29,298 bases of DNA. It comes from Aphodosoma sp045614825. Lineage in GTDB: Bacteria > Bacteroidota > Bacteroidia > Bacteroidales > Paludibacteraceae. The DNA lies in contig JAZLDO010000080.1 in NCBI GenBank assembly GCA_045614825.1, positions 1 through 29,298 on the forward strand, written 5' to 3'. The translations under genes were made by a program, and so were the position numbers. Each line of letters opens with the position of its first letter. Positions within the stretch are counted from its first letter, which is position 1. This document shows positions 1 to 7,999 of the stretch, in pieces. The notes under the pieces were generated by a model. The model did no database searches and was not told where the DNA came from. It was given only the letters and a program-made list of their open reading frames with translations.

Positions 1-496
1 TATCGGCACGACCTAAAACAATAAGATAATTGGCAGCAATCTCGCGACACACGATACCATTAGGCTCACGCACATATTCGCCATCGACGATATATTCCTC
101 GTTAGTAATAGAATATATAGCCTTATCGGTATTGATTTCATCGCGCAAATCGTTGCGCAAGAGAGAGAGTTCGCCTTGCGTAATTTCGGTAGAAGTAGAA
201 AAAGTGCGACTCACAGTGCCACGCACTGAACGCAAAGAGCGGCCATTGACAGCAGTATAAAAACTATTGATATCGTACTTCTTACCTAATTGGAGTTCCA
301 AACGATTCTCCAACTTTTTAGCCATAGAAGCTAACAACGATGCCACATCTGCGGGTTTTTTCACTATACCGTGTTGAATACACTCGGCAGGTGTTTCAGC
401 AGTTTCTAATGCCAACACCTTCAATGTGCCGTCAGCTTGACGCTCGGCAGCCATCATCATTATACGGGAATTACCCAAATCTACTGATACGAACAT
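1..496 (-). CDS. ftsA: Cell division protein FtsA, N-terminal part (runs off left edge)
   Basis: The reading frame begins at the ATG on the minus strand at 496 and stays open to the left edge, giving about 165 residues. It opens with MFVSVDLGNSRI, the phosphate-1 loop of an actin-fold ATPase, and continues through what should be the SHS2/1C subdomain typical of FtsA. FtsA anchors FtsZ polymers to the membrane and recruits the divisome; its C-terminal membrane helix would lie beyond the edge. It is the next gene after ftsQ on the same strand, the expected dcw order, with ftsZ expected further left. The 158-nt gap to ftsQ carries two inverted heptamer arrays. Family assignment rests on N-terminal motifs plus position. 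Confidence 0.88.
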   Translation of the reverse strand, partial: MFVSVDLGNSRIMMMAAERQADGTLKVLALETAETPAECIQHGIVKKPADVASLLASMAKKLENRLELQLGKKYDINSFYTAVNGRSLRSVRGTVSRTFSTSTEITQGELSLLRNDLRDEINTDKAIYSITNEEYIVDGEYVREPNGIVCREIAANYLIVLGRAD

Positions 497-504
497 ATTT
501 TTTA

Positions 505-540
505 TCAATTCTCAATGCACAATTCACAATGCACAATTAT
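505..540. repeat. Heptamer array R1 (ftsA leader)
   Basis: Five degenerate 7-nt units of the type CAATGCA/CAATTCA lie just upstream of the ftsA start codon. They are roughly the reverse complement of array R2 at 633-658, so a transcript through the ftsQ-ftsA junction could fold into a hairpin with a loop of about 100 nt. Confidence 0.75.
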
Positions 541-632
541 AATTGCATTATAAATCATGTATATGTTGTTATTTACTTTTCTAAATATTTAATCCAAACC
601 AACGGTCTTGAGCCGTATGGCGAAAAATGGCG

Positions 633-658
633 ATTATGCATTATGCATTGTGCATTAT
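633..658. repeat. Heptamer array R2 (ftsQ 3' end)
   Basis: Units of the type ATGCATT/GTGCATT repeat with a 7-nt period. The TAA stop of ftsQ (655-657 on the minus strand) lies inside the last unit. A short hairpin, GCCGTATGGC, precedes it at about 612-621, similar to GCCGAATGGC before array R26. Confidence 0.75.
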
Positions 659-1386
659 CGACATACTACTTGGTCTTTAAATTCGAGGTTGATTACCGAA
701 TATTTGTCCCAAGAGTGATATTTTGGTAATACTTCTAAGAATTTGTCTAATTTTTCGAGTTTGGATTCGTAGCGATCTAACGAACCCATTTTAACTATAA
801 AATCGCCAACACGTGGCACTAATTCTATTTTATTGTCGGGATAGACATAAATTTGAGTGAACGCAGAGCGCCAACGACTTTCAGACTGCAAATATACAAT
901 AAAATCGTATAAGTTGGTTGTTGCGAACTCAAAATTTACATTTCCTGTTACAACAGGCACGTATGCCGAGAATTTGATTGAGGTGGACATGCGTTTACGC
1001 TCGTTGTCGATATAATAACTTCTACCCTCTTCCATGACACGGAATACAGGCACACGCTGCGTAACTGCCACATTAACATCACCATTAGTAGCAAAATAGC
1101 ATTTCACACTTTTTATCATGTTGAGGTTCATCAAACTTTTCTCCATTTCGGTTAAATCGATGTCGGAATGTAATTTACCAACAGGATATACTCCCGAATT
1201 TTGTAGTTGCACTCGGACATCATTCTCGGAAATGAACTTGAAATCGTCATAATCGGTAACAGAAAGATGTATGTTTTCGCACTTTTTTGTGTCGTTAGAT
1301 GGCACAACAAAGGCAAGCACAACCGCCAATCCTCCCACAAGCAGTGTGATTAGAACCGAAAATAATATTTTATGCCACAATTTCAT
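655..1386 (-). CDS. ftsQ: Cell division protein FtsQ
   Basis: This 243-residue protein has a short cytoplasmic N-terminus, one transmembrane helix (about residues 8-29), then a periplasmic POTRA-like region (about 40-110) and a beta-rich domain, the FtsQ/DivIB plan. FtsQ bridges early and late divisome proteins. Sequence conservation is low, so the call leans on length, single-anchor topology and its place between murC and ftsA. The start ATG at 1386 is followed upstream by heptamer array R3, and the stop codon falls in array R2, so both ends abut repeats. It should be cotranscribed with murC. Confidence 0.85.
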   Translation of the reverse strand: MKLWHKILFSVLITLLVGGLAVVLAFVVPSNDTKKCENIHLSVTDYDDFKFISENDVRVQLQNSGVYPVGKLHSDIDLTEMEKSLMNLNMIKSVKCYFATNGDVNVAVTQRVPVFRVMEEGRSYYIDNERKRMSTSIKFSAYVPVVTGNVNFEFATTNLYDFIVYLQSESRWRSAFTQIYVYPDNKIELVPRVGDFIVKMGSLDRYESKLEKLDKFLEVLPKYHSWDKYSVINLEFKDQVVCR

Positions 1387-1419
1387 AAACTCTAAACTCT
1401 AAACTCTAAACTCTCAACT
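1387..1419. repeat. Heptamer array R3 (murC 3' end)
   Basis: About four and a half near-perfect AAACTCT units. On the minus strand they encode the last residues of MurC (SLEFRV) and its TAG stop at 1392-1394, so the array forms the C-terminal tip of the ligase. Confidence 0.85.
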
Positions 1420-2807
1420 ATTTTTGGTATATAAGTATCTATATCGCCTGCACCTACAGTCAATAAAACATCGAAATCGAGAGTTTTGAGTGTGTCAATT
1501 AGCTCGGCTTTGGTAGTCAATCGTTTGACTGGAGATGTTACATTATCTATAATCAATTGTGAAGTTATGCCCTCAATAGGCAACTCGCGCGCTGGGTAGA
1601 TTTCGACAACCACCACTTGCTCGGCAAGAGAGAGAGCGGCTGCAAATTCGCGATAGAAATCGCGTGTGCGAGTGTAGAGGTGGGGTTGGAATACCACCAC
1701 TATTTTTTTGTCGGCATAGAGTGCATTGACAGATTTGAGACTCGCCTCAAGTTCCATTGGGTGATGGGCATAGTCGTTGATAACAGTGAGTTTGTCGGTG
1801 CGAAGGTGGAAATCGAAACGGCGACGGATGCCAGCAAACGAAGCCATAGAGGCACGCAATTCGTCGGCAGTAACGCCATTGAGATATGATACTGCCATAG
1901 CAGCCACGGCATTCTCTACGTTAATCATGACAGGCACACCAAGTTCGACATCGGCAATGCGCTCGTCGGGTGTTACGAAATCGAACACCAAGCGACCTCC
2001 ACCAAGACGGATGTTGTCGGCATAGAAATCTGCCTTCTCGGTGCCAGAATAGGTGTAGAGAGTGACTTTGTCAGAGATGCGAGGCTCTAATTGTATGCCT
2101 TTTTTCACGAACAATACGCCTCCATCAACAATCAACGATGTGAAATGGACAAAGCTCTCAAGATATGCCTCGTGGGTGCCATAGATGTCGAGATGGTCGG
2201 CATCGGTCGATGTGATAACTGCCATATAAGGCGAGAGGTGATGGAACGAGCGGTCAAACTCATCAGCCTCGATAACCACTAAATCGCTTTTGTCGGAGAG
2301 GAGCAGATTACTTGTATAGTTCTTTGAAATACCACCAAGGAAGGCGTTGCAATCGACATGGCTTTGTTTAAGAATGTGCGCAGTCATTGTGGATGTAGTA
2401 GTCTTACCATGTGTGCCTGCAATGCACAAACCACGCTCGAGGCGTGTAATCTCGCCCAACACAGCAGCACGCTTCATCATACGGAAACCATTATCTTTGA
2501 AATAGCAAAATTGCTTGTTATCAGCAGGTATGGCTGGAGTATAGACTACTAAAGTTGAGAGTTGCTCACTACCATTATCTATACCACGAAATTCAGATGG
2601 AATAGCCTCGACTTCGTCGACGTAATTTATCATTATACCTTCTGCCTCAAGTTCACGAGTCAAAACAGTTGAAGTTCTATCATACCCCGCCACTTCAAAA
2701 CCTTTAGCTTTGAAATAACGTGCTATGGCACTCATGCCTATGCCTCCTATACCTAAAAAGTATATAGTTGAGAGTTGAGAGTTAAGAGTTGAGAGATTAT
2801 CCATCAT
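1392..2807 (-). CDS. murC: UDP-N-acetylmuramate--L-alanine ligase MurC
   Basis: MurC adds L-alanine to UDP-MurNAc in the cytoplasm using ATP, the first amino-acid step of the peptidoglycan stem peptide. The 471-residue protein shows the Rossmann motif GIGGIGMS (about 19-26), the Mur ligase P-loop GTHGKTTTS with Lys135, and the central and C-terminal ligase domains. The start ATG overlaps the murG stop in an ATGA arrangement, implying translational coupling. Residues 5-14 are encoded by heptamer array R4 (a 7-residue period, S-T-L-N-S-Q-L) and the last six by array R3; both are absent from the usual MurC plan, where the Rossmann strand follows the start almost at once. Two consecutive ATG codons open the gene and the first is used here. 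Confidence 0.96.
   Translation of the reverse strand: MMDNLSTLNSQLSTIYFLGIGGIGMSAIARYFKAKGFEVAGYDRTSTVLTRELEAEGIMINYVDEVEAIPSEFRGIDNGSEQLSTLVVYTPAIPADNKQFCYFKDNGFRMMKRAAVLGEITRLERGLCIAGTHGKTTTSTMTAHILKQSHVDCNAFLGGISKNYTSNLLLSDKSDLVVIEADEFDRSFHHLSPYMAVITSTDADHLDIYGTHEAYLESFVHFTSLIVDGGVLFVKKGIQLEPRISDKVTLYTYSGTEKADFYADNIRLGGGRLVFDFVTPDERIADVELGVPVMINVENAVAAMAVSYLNGVTADELRASMASFAGIRRRFDFHLRTDKLTVINDYAHHPMELEASLKSVNALYADKKIVVVFQPHLYTRTRDFYREFAAALSLAEQVVVVEIYPARELPIEGITSQLIIDNVTSPVKRLTTKAELIDTLKTLDFDVLLTVGAGDIDTYIPKIVESLEFRV
2766..2796. repeat. Heptamer array R4 inside murC N-terminus
   Basis: Four AGTTGAG units. The murC coding strand reads CTCAACT, which has no stop in any frame, and adds about ten residues before the first strand of the Rossmann fold. 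Confidence 0.85.
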
Positions 2808-3895
2808 TTTAGCAATTTAGTGATTTCGTTTACAATTTTTTCAGCTGAATTTGGGTAAGCCAATTTGAGTACGTTGTCGGAGAGTGATTGTAGTTTTTCT
2901 TTCGAAGCAATTGTTTCTAATGCTGTATCAACCATAGTATCTATAGCCTCTACATCACGCACCAGGATGGCTGCTCCTTTGTCGGACAATGCACGAGCAT
3001 TGTGGGTTTGATGGTCCTCGGCTACGTTAGGCGAAGGAACAAGAATAGAAGGCTTGCCAAGCAACGAGAGTTCGGAGATAGAACTTGCACCTGCACGCGA
3101 CACTACGAGGTCGGCTACGGCATAGGCGTAGTCCATACGCGAGAGGAAATCGGTTACTTTTATCTCATCGCAACGATAAGACTCGTAGGCTTTGAGAGCA
3201 TCTTGATAATATATTTTGCCCGTTTGCCAGATGACTTGTATGCCTGAGGCTTTGAGGCGTTCGAGACCTGCTATCATGGCTTGATTGATGGTGCGAGCAC
3301 CAAGGCTACCACCCATTACCATAAGGGTTGGTTTGTCGGGATTAAGACCGAAATATTCGTAAGCCTCTTGTTTGTTGATTTCAGCCAATAGATTCTGACG
3401 GACAGGATTGCCTGTAAGAATGATTTTTTCGGCAGGGAAGAAACGCTCCATGCCGGTGTAGGCTACACAGATTTTTTCGGCACCTTTAGCAAGCATTTTG
3501 TTGGTAACACCGGCAAAGCTATTTTGCTCTTGCAATACGACCGGGATACCCATTTGTTGAGCTACCTTGAGGGCAGCACCACTGGCATAACCACCTACGC
3601 CAACAGCCACGTCGGGACGGAACTCCTTGATTACGCCACGCACCTTAGCCATTGAACGAAGAAGATTATAGATGACTTTGATGTTACGGAAGATATTTTT
3701 GCGGTCGAGACCTTCGACCTTCAACCCCACAATATTGTAACCAGCAGCAGGCACACGCTCCATCTCCATACGCCCTTCGGCACCTACGAAGAGAATTTCA
3801 CAATCGGGGTCTTGACGACGTAGTTCGTTTGCTATGCTTACGGCAGGAAATATATGTCCGCCAGTACCACCACCACTAATTAAATATTTTTTCAT
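2804..3895 (-). CDS. murG: Lipid II synthase MurG (UDP-GlcNAc transferase)
   Basis: MurG transfers GlcNAc to lipid I at the inner face of the cytoplasmic membrane to make lipid II. The 363-residue protein starts with the G-loop GGGTGGH (8-14), has the second glycine-rich loop GGSLGAR in the middle, and carries the nucleotide-binding stretch SRAGASSISEL followed by PSPNVAEDHQTHNA, hallmarks of GT28 MurG. The length is normal. It ends in a 4-nt overlap with murC and begins 11 nt after the ftsW stop, so the three genes form a tight block. Nothing odd was seen. Confidence 0.96.
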   Translation of the reverse strand: MKKYLISGGGTGGHIFPAVSIANELRRQDPDCEILFVGAEGRMEMERVPAAGYNIVGLKVEGLDRKNIFRNIKVIYNLLRSMAKVRGVIKEFRPDVAVGVGGYASGAALKVAQQMGIPVVLQEQNSFAGVTNKMLAKGAEKICVAYTGMERFFPAEKIILTGNPVRQNLLAEINKQEAYEYFGLNPDKPTLMVMGGSLGARTINQAMIAGLERLKASGIQVIWQTGKIYYQDALKAYESYRCDEIKVTDFLSRMDYAYAVADLVVSRAGASSISELSLLGKPSILVPSPNVAEDHQTHNARALSDKGAAILVRDVEAIDTMVDTALETIASKEKLQSLSDNVLKLAYPNSAEKIVNEITKLLK

Positions 3896-3906
3896 ATTAT
3901 AGATTT

Positions 3907-5181
3907 TTAGTTTATTTCTTCAATTATTTCAGAATCTTCAGCTGCTACGTCTTCAACCTTTTGCTCAACAGGGGCAGTTTCTACCGCTACGTCTTTCACC
4001 TGTTTTTGCTGTTGAATATATTTTGTTACACTGATGATAATACCAAAATAGATACAATTGACAAGAATTGAAGTACCACCACGACTAATAAGTGGCAATG
4101 GTTGGCCCGTAACAGGTCCTAAGTGAACCGACACACCTACGTGTATGAATGCTTGTAATACGATCAACAACGTGACACCAATTACCAATATAGCACAAAA
4201 CAAGGAGTCGGACTGGCGGGCAACTCTACCTGCCCTAAACAACAGCCAAAGGTACAAAAATATGACGAATATACCCATAAAAAAGCCTAATTCTTCAACT
4301 ATAATAGCAAAAATAAAATCGGAAAACGCCTCAGGCAAATAGTTACTTTCGACACTTGTGCCAGGTCCACTTGGCAAAAAACCACCACGAGCAATTGCCA
4401 TCTGTGCATGATTCTCTTGGAAATTACTATCTGTTACCTTGAATTTACTAACTTCTTCGCCATCTCCTGCAAAATTCTCGATACGAGCTACCCAAGTATA
4501 TGCACGTTCGAATATTTTCAATGCAGGATTATCATATTCACGATAAATGTCCTCTGGTATCATCCACGCTACAAACAAAATCAACATTACTGCACCTACA
4601 ACACCACCACAAACAGTTGCCAATTTCTTCCAATTGATCTCACCAATCCACATCATAGTAATTGTTATCACAAACAAGAGTGCTGCTGTTGAGAAGTTTT
4701 CGGTAAAAATCATACCACACGTAACGACAATAATACCAATCACATACCAAAATAGTTTATTCTGACGCTCTTCGTTTTGCATACGCTCAATCATGTCGGC
4801 TACAACTACTATCAGAGATAATTTTGCCACTTCAGATGGCTGAAACTGAAAACCTCCGATAGATATCCAGCGGGCAGCACCTGCCTGCTCTACCCCACCA
4901 AAGAATGTAGTATATAAAAGCAGTAACCATGAAGCAGCTAATCCCACATAGCCCAATAGACGAATATACTTAAAATCGACTAATTGAACTATCATCAACG
5001 CCATAAATCCCACAACATAAAACATTGCATGACGCAATATTGGTCCTTGAATAGAACCACTCCTATGCACCAACATACTAGATGCACTAAACATCTCAAC
5101 CATAGAGATAATGAACAGAAATAGAAATACTGTCCACACCACTCTATCTCCTTGCAATGTTTTTGCTAAAAAATTGTTCAT
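3907..5181 (-). CDS. ftsW: SEDS-family lipid II polymerase FtsW
   Basis: This polytopic membrane protein of 424 residues has about ten hydrophobic segments and the SEDS signatures FQFQPSEVAKL near the middle of the N-terminal half and PLISRGGTSIL near the C-terminus. FtsW polymerises septal glycan together with its partner PBP, here the PBP encoded at 9544-11664. The C-terminal tail of about 35 residues is cytoplasmic, acidic and rich in Val and Glu (VETAPVEQKVEDVAAED), probably a disordered extension. It lies between murD and murG, the conserved position, and is separated from murD by a GGTCAAC heptamer array. Confidence 0.94.
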   Translation of the reverse strand: MNNFLAKTLQGDRVVWTVFLFLFIISMVEMFSASSMLVHRSGSIQGPILRHAMFYVVGFMALMIVQLVDFKYIRLLGYVGLAASWLLLLYTTFFGGVEQAGAARWISIGGFQFQPSEVAKLSLIVVVADMIERMQNEERQNKLFWYVIGIIVVTCGMIFTENFSTAALLFVITITMMWIGEINWKKLATVCGGVVGAVMLILFVAWMIPEDIYREYDNPALKIFERAYTWVARIENFAGDGEEVSKFKVTDSNFQENHAQMAIARGGFLPSGPGTSVESNYLPEAFSDFIFAIIVEELGFFMGIFVIFLYLWLLFRAGRVARQSDSLFCAILVIGVTLLIVLQAFIHVGVSVHLGPVTGQPLPLISRGGTSILVNCIYFGIIISVTKYIQQQKQVKDVAVETAPVEQKVEDVAAEDSEIIEEIN

Positions 5182-5200
5182 AATATACTCACTTCGTTCG

Positions 5201-5225
5201 TGTCAACGGTCAACGGTCAACGGTT
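5201..5225. repeat. Heptamer array R5 (ftsW-murD junction)
   Basis: Three GGTCAAC units plus a partial one fill most of the 48-nt gap between murD and ftsW. The sequence just left of it, TTCGTTCGTG, may form a weak small hairpin. Confidence 0.85.
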
Positions 5226-5229
5226 ATTA

Positions 5230-6579
5230 TTATAATTGTTTTACGGCTTGTTTGAATTGTTCGCCACGGTCTTCGTAATTTTTGAATAGGTCGAAACTTG
5301 CACAACATGGCGACAAGAGCACTGTATCGCCTTTTTGAGCTACGTCGTATGCTGCCTTCACAGCATCGGCAAGATTGTCGGTATCGACGATTTTGCAATT
5401 AGAGTTGAGAGAGAAATACTCGTTCAACTTCTTATTGTCGAGACCCATAAAGATGAGAGTATGCACTTTTTCGCGCACAAGATCAGCTATCTCGCTATAG
5501 TCGTTGCCTTTGTCGGTACCACCAAGAATAAGGACAACAGGTGTTTTCATACTTTGGAGCGCATACCAGCATGAGTTGACGTTAGTGGCTTTTGAGTCGT
5601 TGATGTAACGCACGCCACGAATTGTTGCTACATACTCCAAACGGTGTTCTACGCCTTGGAAAGTTGCAAGCGAGCGACGGATTGTTTCATTTTTCACGCC
5701 CATTACATTTGCTGCTACTGCAGCTGCCATTGAATTATACATATTGTGTTTTCCTTTTATAGTTATTTCTTCTGTTTTAATTCTTAACTCTTCTTCAAAT
5801 CCGAAAATCAATTCATTTTCATCTACCAAATATTGCGCACCATATCTCGTGTCTTGTATCTCGTGTTTTGTGTCTATAAATGGTGCTTGCGACATTTGTA
5901 GCGTGCGCTTCTCTATCTCGGCTTTAATCACTGGATCTTCGCTCCAATAGACGAAGGTTTGCTCCTTGGTCATATTCTGCAAGATGCGGAATTTAGAGTC
6001 GATATAGTTTTGGAATTTGTATTCGTAGCGATCGAGGTGGTCGGGTGTGATGTTGAGTAAGATGGCTACATCGGCACGGAAATCGTACATGCCATCGAGT
6101 TGGAAACTTGAGAGTTCGATCACATAGTAGTCGAACGACCGCTCTGCCACTTGCCATGCGAAACTGCGACCTACGTTGCCCGCCAATCCTACGTTATATC
6201 CTGCTTCACAGAGGATATGGTAAGTGAGCATTGTGGTTGTGGTCTTGGCATTGCTACCAGTAATACAGATTGTCTTGGCATTAGTATATCGCCCGGCAAA
6301 CTCAATCTCGCTAACAATAGGAGTATTTTGCGCTCTTAAAGCTTTGATAATTGGTGCTTTTTCGGGAATACCTGGCGATTTTATCACCTCGTCGGCATTG
6401 AGTATCAAGGCTTCGGTATGTTGTAGCTCTTCGTAAGGGATGCCACGACGCTCTAATTCCTCTTTATATTTTGGTTTGATAGCTGACATGTCAGACACAA
6501 ACACTTCGAAACCTTTGTTTTGTGCAAGGATGGCGCTACCTACGCCACTTTCGCCTGCTCCTAATATTACAATTCTCAT
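5230..6579 (-). CDS. murD: UDP-MurNAc-L-Ala--D-glutamate ligase MurD
   Basis: MurD adds D-glutamate to UDP-MurNAc-L-Ala with ATP. The 449-residue protein begins with a Rossmann motif (VILGAGESGVGSA), has the Mur ligase core with Lys112 in the P-loop, NITPDHLDRY in the central domain, HRLEYV and the NDSKATNVNS motif, and ends with the LSPCCASFDLF signature of Bacteroidetes MurD. Two oddities: the P-loop reads GSNAKTTTT, with Ala where the family has Gly before the Lys; and residues 235-246 are encoded by heptamer array R6, giving a 7-residue protein repeat (DTKHEIQ then DTRYGAQ) in a loop of the central domain. The gene lies between mraY and ftsW. Confidence 0.95.
   Translation of the reverse strand: MRIVILGAGESGVGSAILAQNKGFEVFVSDMSAIKPKYKEELERRGIPYEELQHTEALILNADEVIKSPGIPEKAPIIKALRAQNTPIVSEIEFAGRYTNAKTICITGSNAKTTTTMLTYHILCEAGYNVGLAGNVGRSFAWQVAERSFDYYVIELSSFQLDGMYDFRADVAILLNITPDHLDRYEYKFQNYIDSKFRILQNMTKEQTFVYWSEDPVIKAEIEKRTLQMSQAPFIDTKHEIQDTRYGAQYLVDENELIFGFEEELRIKTEEITIKGKHNMYNSMAAAVAANVMGVKNETIRRSLATFQGVEHRLEYVATIRGVRYINDSKATNVNSCWYALQSMKTPVVLILGGTDKGNDYSEIADLVREKVHTLIFMGLDNKKLNEYFSLNSNCKIVDTDNLADAVKAAYDVAQKGDTVLLSPCCASFDLFKNYEDRGEQFKQAVKQL
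5843..5877. repeat. Heptamer array R6 inside murD
   Basis: Five units of the type TATCTCG/TGTCTTG in period 7, in frame within the central domain of MurD. The same unit class recurs in array R23 (25912-25978), upstream of the radical SAM gene, so this is a member of a dispersed family, not a chance run. Confidence 0.75.
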
Positions 6580-6584
6580 GATAT

Positions 6585-6660
6585 AAGTCTAAAGTCAATA
6601 GTCTACAATCTACAGACATTTACGGTCTGTCGACCGTTGTCTGTTGACTGTTGACAGTTT
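6585..6660. repeat. Heptamer arrays R7, inverted pair (mraY-murD junction)
   Basis: The left arm has AGTCTAA/AGTCTAC units and the right arm CTGTTGA units, both in period 7. The left arm's reverse complement matches the right arm with scattered mismatches, and at the centre ACAGAC and GTCTGT form a perfect stem. Together they fill the junction between the mraY stop and the murD start. Confidence 0.75.
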
Positions 6661-6661
6661 A

Positions 6662-7930
6662 TTATCGTATTTTTAATGTAATGATTGTTAATACTGCAAG
6701 CAAGATACCTACAAGCCAAAAACGCACTGTGATTTTAGATTCAGGGAGTGGTTTGAGTGGATATTGGAATATGGCATCGATACCTGCGTTGCCTGCTTTT
6801 TGGAAGTGGTGGTGCAGTGGCGACATCTTGAATATGCGTCGGCCTACGCCTGTTTTCTTCTTAGTGTATTTGAAATATGATGTTTGCATTATAACCGAGA
6901 GGTTCTCAACCAAGAAGATACCACTGAGGATTGGGATGAGAAGCTCTTTGTGGATTGCGATAGCAAATACGGCTATAATACCACCGAGAGCCAAAGAGCC
7001 TGTGTCGCCCATAAATACTTGGGCTGGATAGCTGTTAAACCAGAGGAAACCAATTGTTGCACCGATGAATGCTGCTGCAAAAATCACTAATTCGCCTGCA
7101 CCTGGGATATACATTATATTAAGGTAACCTGCATAATTGACGTTACTTGACACGTATGCTAATATACCAAGTGCGACACCTTGAATAGCCGAAGTACCTG
7201 TGGCAAGACCATCGAGACCGTCGGTGAGGTTGGCTCCGTTCGACACTGCTGTTACAACAAAGATTGTCATCAAGACGAAGAATATCCAACCAAGCATTTG
7301 CTTGTGCTCGCCTGCCCATGAGAATAGGTCAGCATAGTCAAGGTTGTTGTTTTTGAAGAATGGGATAGTTGTTTGTGTCGATTTTATCTCTTCACTGCTA
7401 TATTCTACTACTTCGGTGTATGTATCTCTATCGAAATTGGTTGAAACATTCTCGCGAATTACGGCATCGGGACTGAGATAAAGGGTGAGACCTACGATAA
7501 GACCAATACCTACTTGTCCTACGATTTTGAATTTGCCATGCAATCCTTCTTTGTTCTTGCGAAATACTTTGATGTAATCGTCAGCAAAGCCGAGGGCTCC
7601 TAACCAAATGGTTGTGATAAGCATCAACACCATATATACGTTGTGCAATACACCAAAGCAAAGGTTGGCTACAAGTATGGAGAGTAAGATGATGATACCT
7701 CCCATTGTAGGAGTGCCTTTTTTGCTCATTTGGCCTTCGAGGTCGAGGTCGCGAATGGTTTCGCCGATTTGGAGTTGTTGGAGTTTATCAATAATCTTTT
7801 TTCCTACAAGTGTAGAAAATATCAATGCTGCGATAAATGCCAAACCTGCACGGAAAGAGATAAAGTTGAACATACCTGCGCCAGGTAGGTCAAATGTTTT
7901 GTCGAGATAGTTGAATAAATAGTAAAACAT
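6662..7930 (-). CDS. mraY: Phospho-MurNAc-pentapeptide translocase MraY
   Basis: MraY attaches phospho-MurNAc-pentapeptide to undecaprenyl phosphate, producing lipid I in the inner membrane. The 422-residue protein has about ten membrane segments, the KKGTPTMGG motif (70-78), the catalytic Asp pair FADDY (D117, D118), NLTDGLDG (234-241), GDTGSLALGG (308-317) and the PLHHHF motif near the C-terminus. A loop of about 45 residues around 155-200, rich in Thr, Glu and Ser, is longer than in E. coli MraY; I know such an insertion from Bacteroidetes members. It lies downstream of murE across heptamer array R8. Confidence 0.96.
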   Translation of the reverse strand: MFYYLFNYLDKTFDLPGAGMFNFISFRAGLAFIAALIFSTLVGKKIIDKLQQLQIGETIRDLDLEGQMSKKGTPTMGGIIILLSILVANLCFGVLHNVYMVLMLITTIWLGALGFADDYIKVFRKNKEGLHGKFKIVGQVGIGLIVGLTLYLSPDAVIRENVSTNFDRDTYTEVVEYSSEEIKSTQTTIPFFKNNNLDYADLFSWAGEHKQMLGWIFFVLMTIFVVTAVSNGANLTDGLDGLATGTSAIQGVALGILAYVSSNVNYAGYLNIMYIPGAGELVIFAAAFIGATIGFLWFNSYPAQVFMGDTGSLALGGIIAVFAIAIHKELLIPILSGIFLVENLSVIMQTSYFKYTKKKTGVGRRIFKMSPLHHHFQKAGNAGIDAIFQYPLKPLPESKITVRFWLVGILLAVLTIITLKIR

Positions 7931-7936
7931 ATATAT

Positions 7937-7980
7937 AAGTTGAGAGTTGAAAGTTGAAAGTTAAAAGTTGAGAGTTGAAA
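7937..7980. repeat. Heptamer array R8 (murE-mraY junction)
   Basis: Six units of the type AGTTGAG/AGTTGAA/AGTTAAA in period 7, in the 69-nt gap between the murE stop and the mraY start. Confidence 0.85.
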
Positions 7981-7999
7981 TCTAAATTCCTTAGATTAA

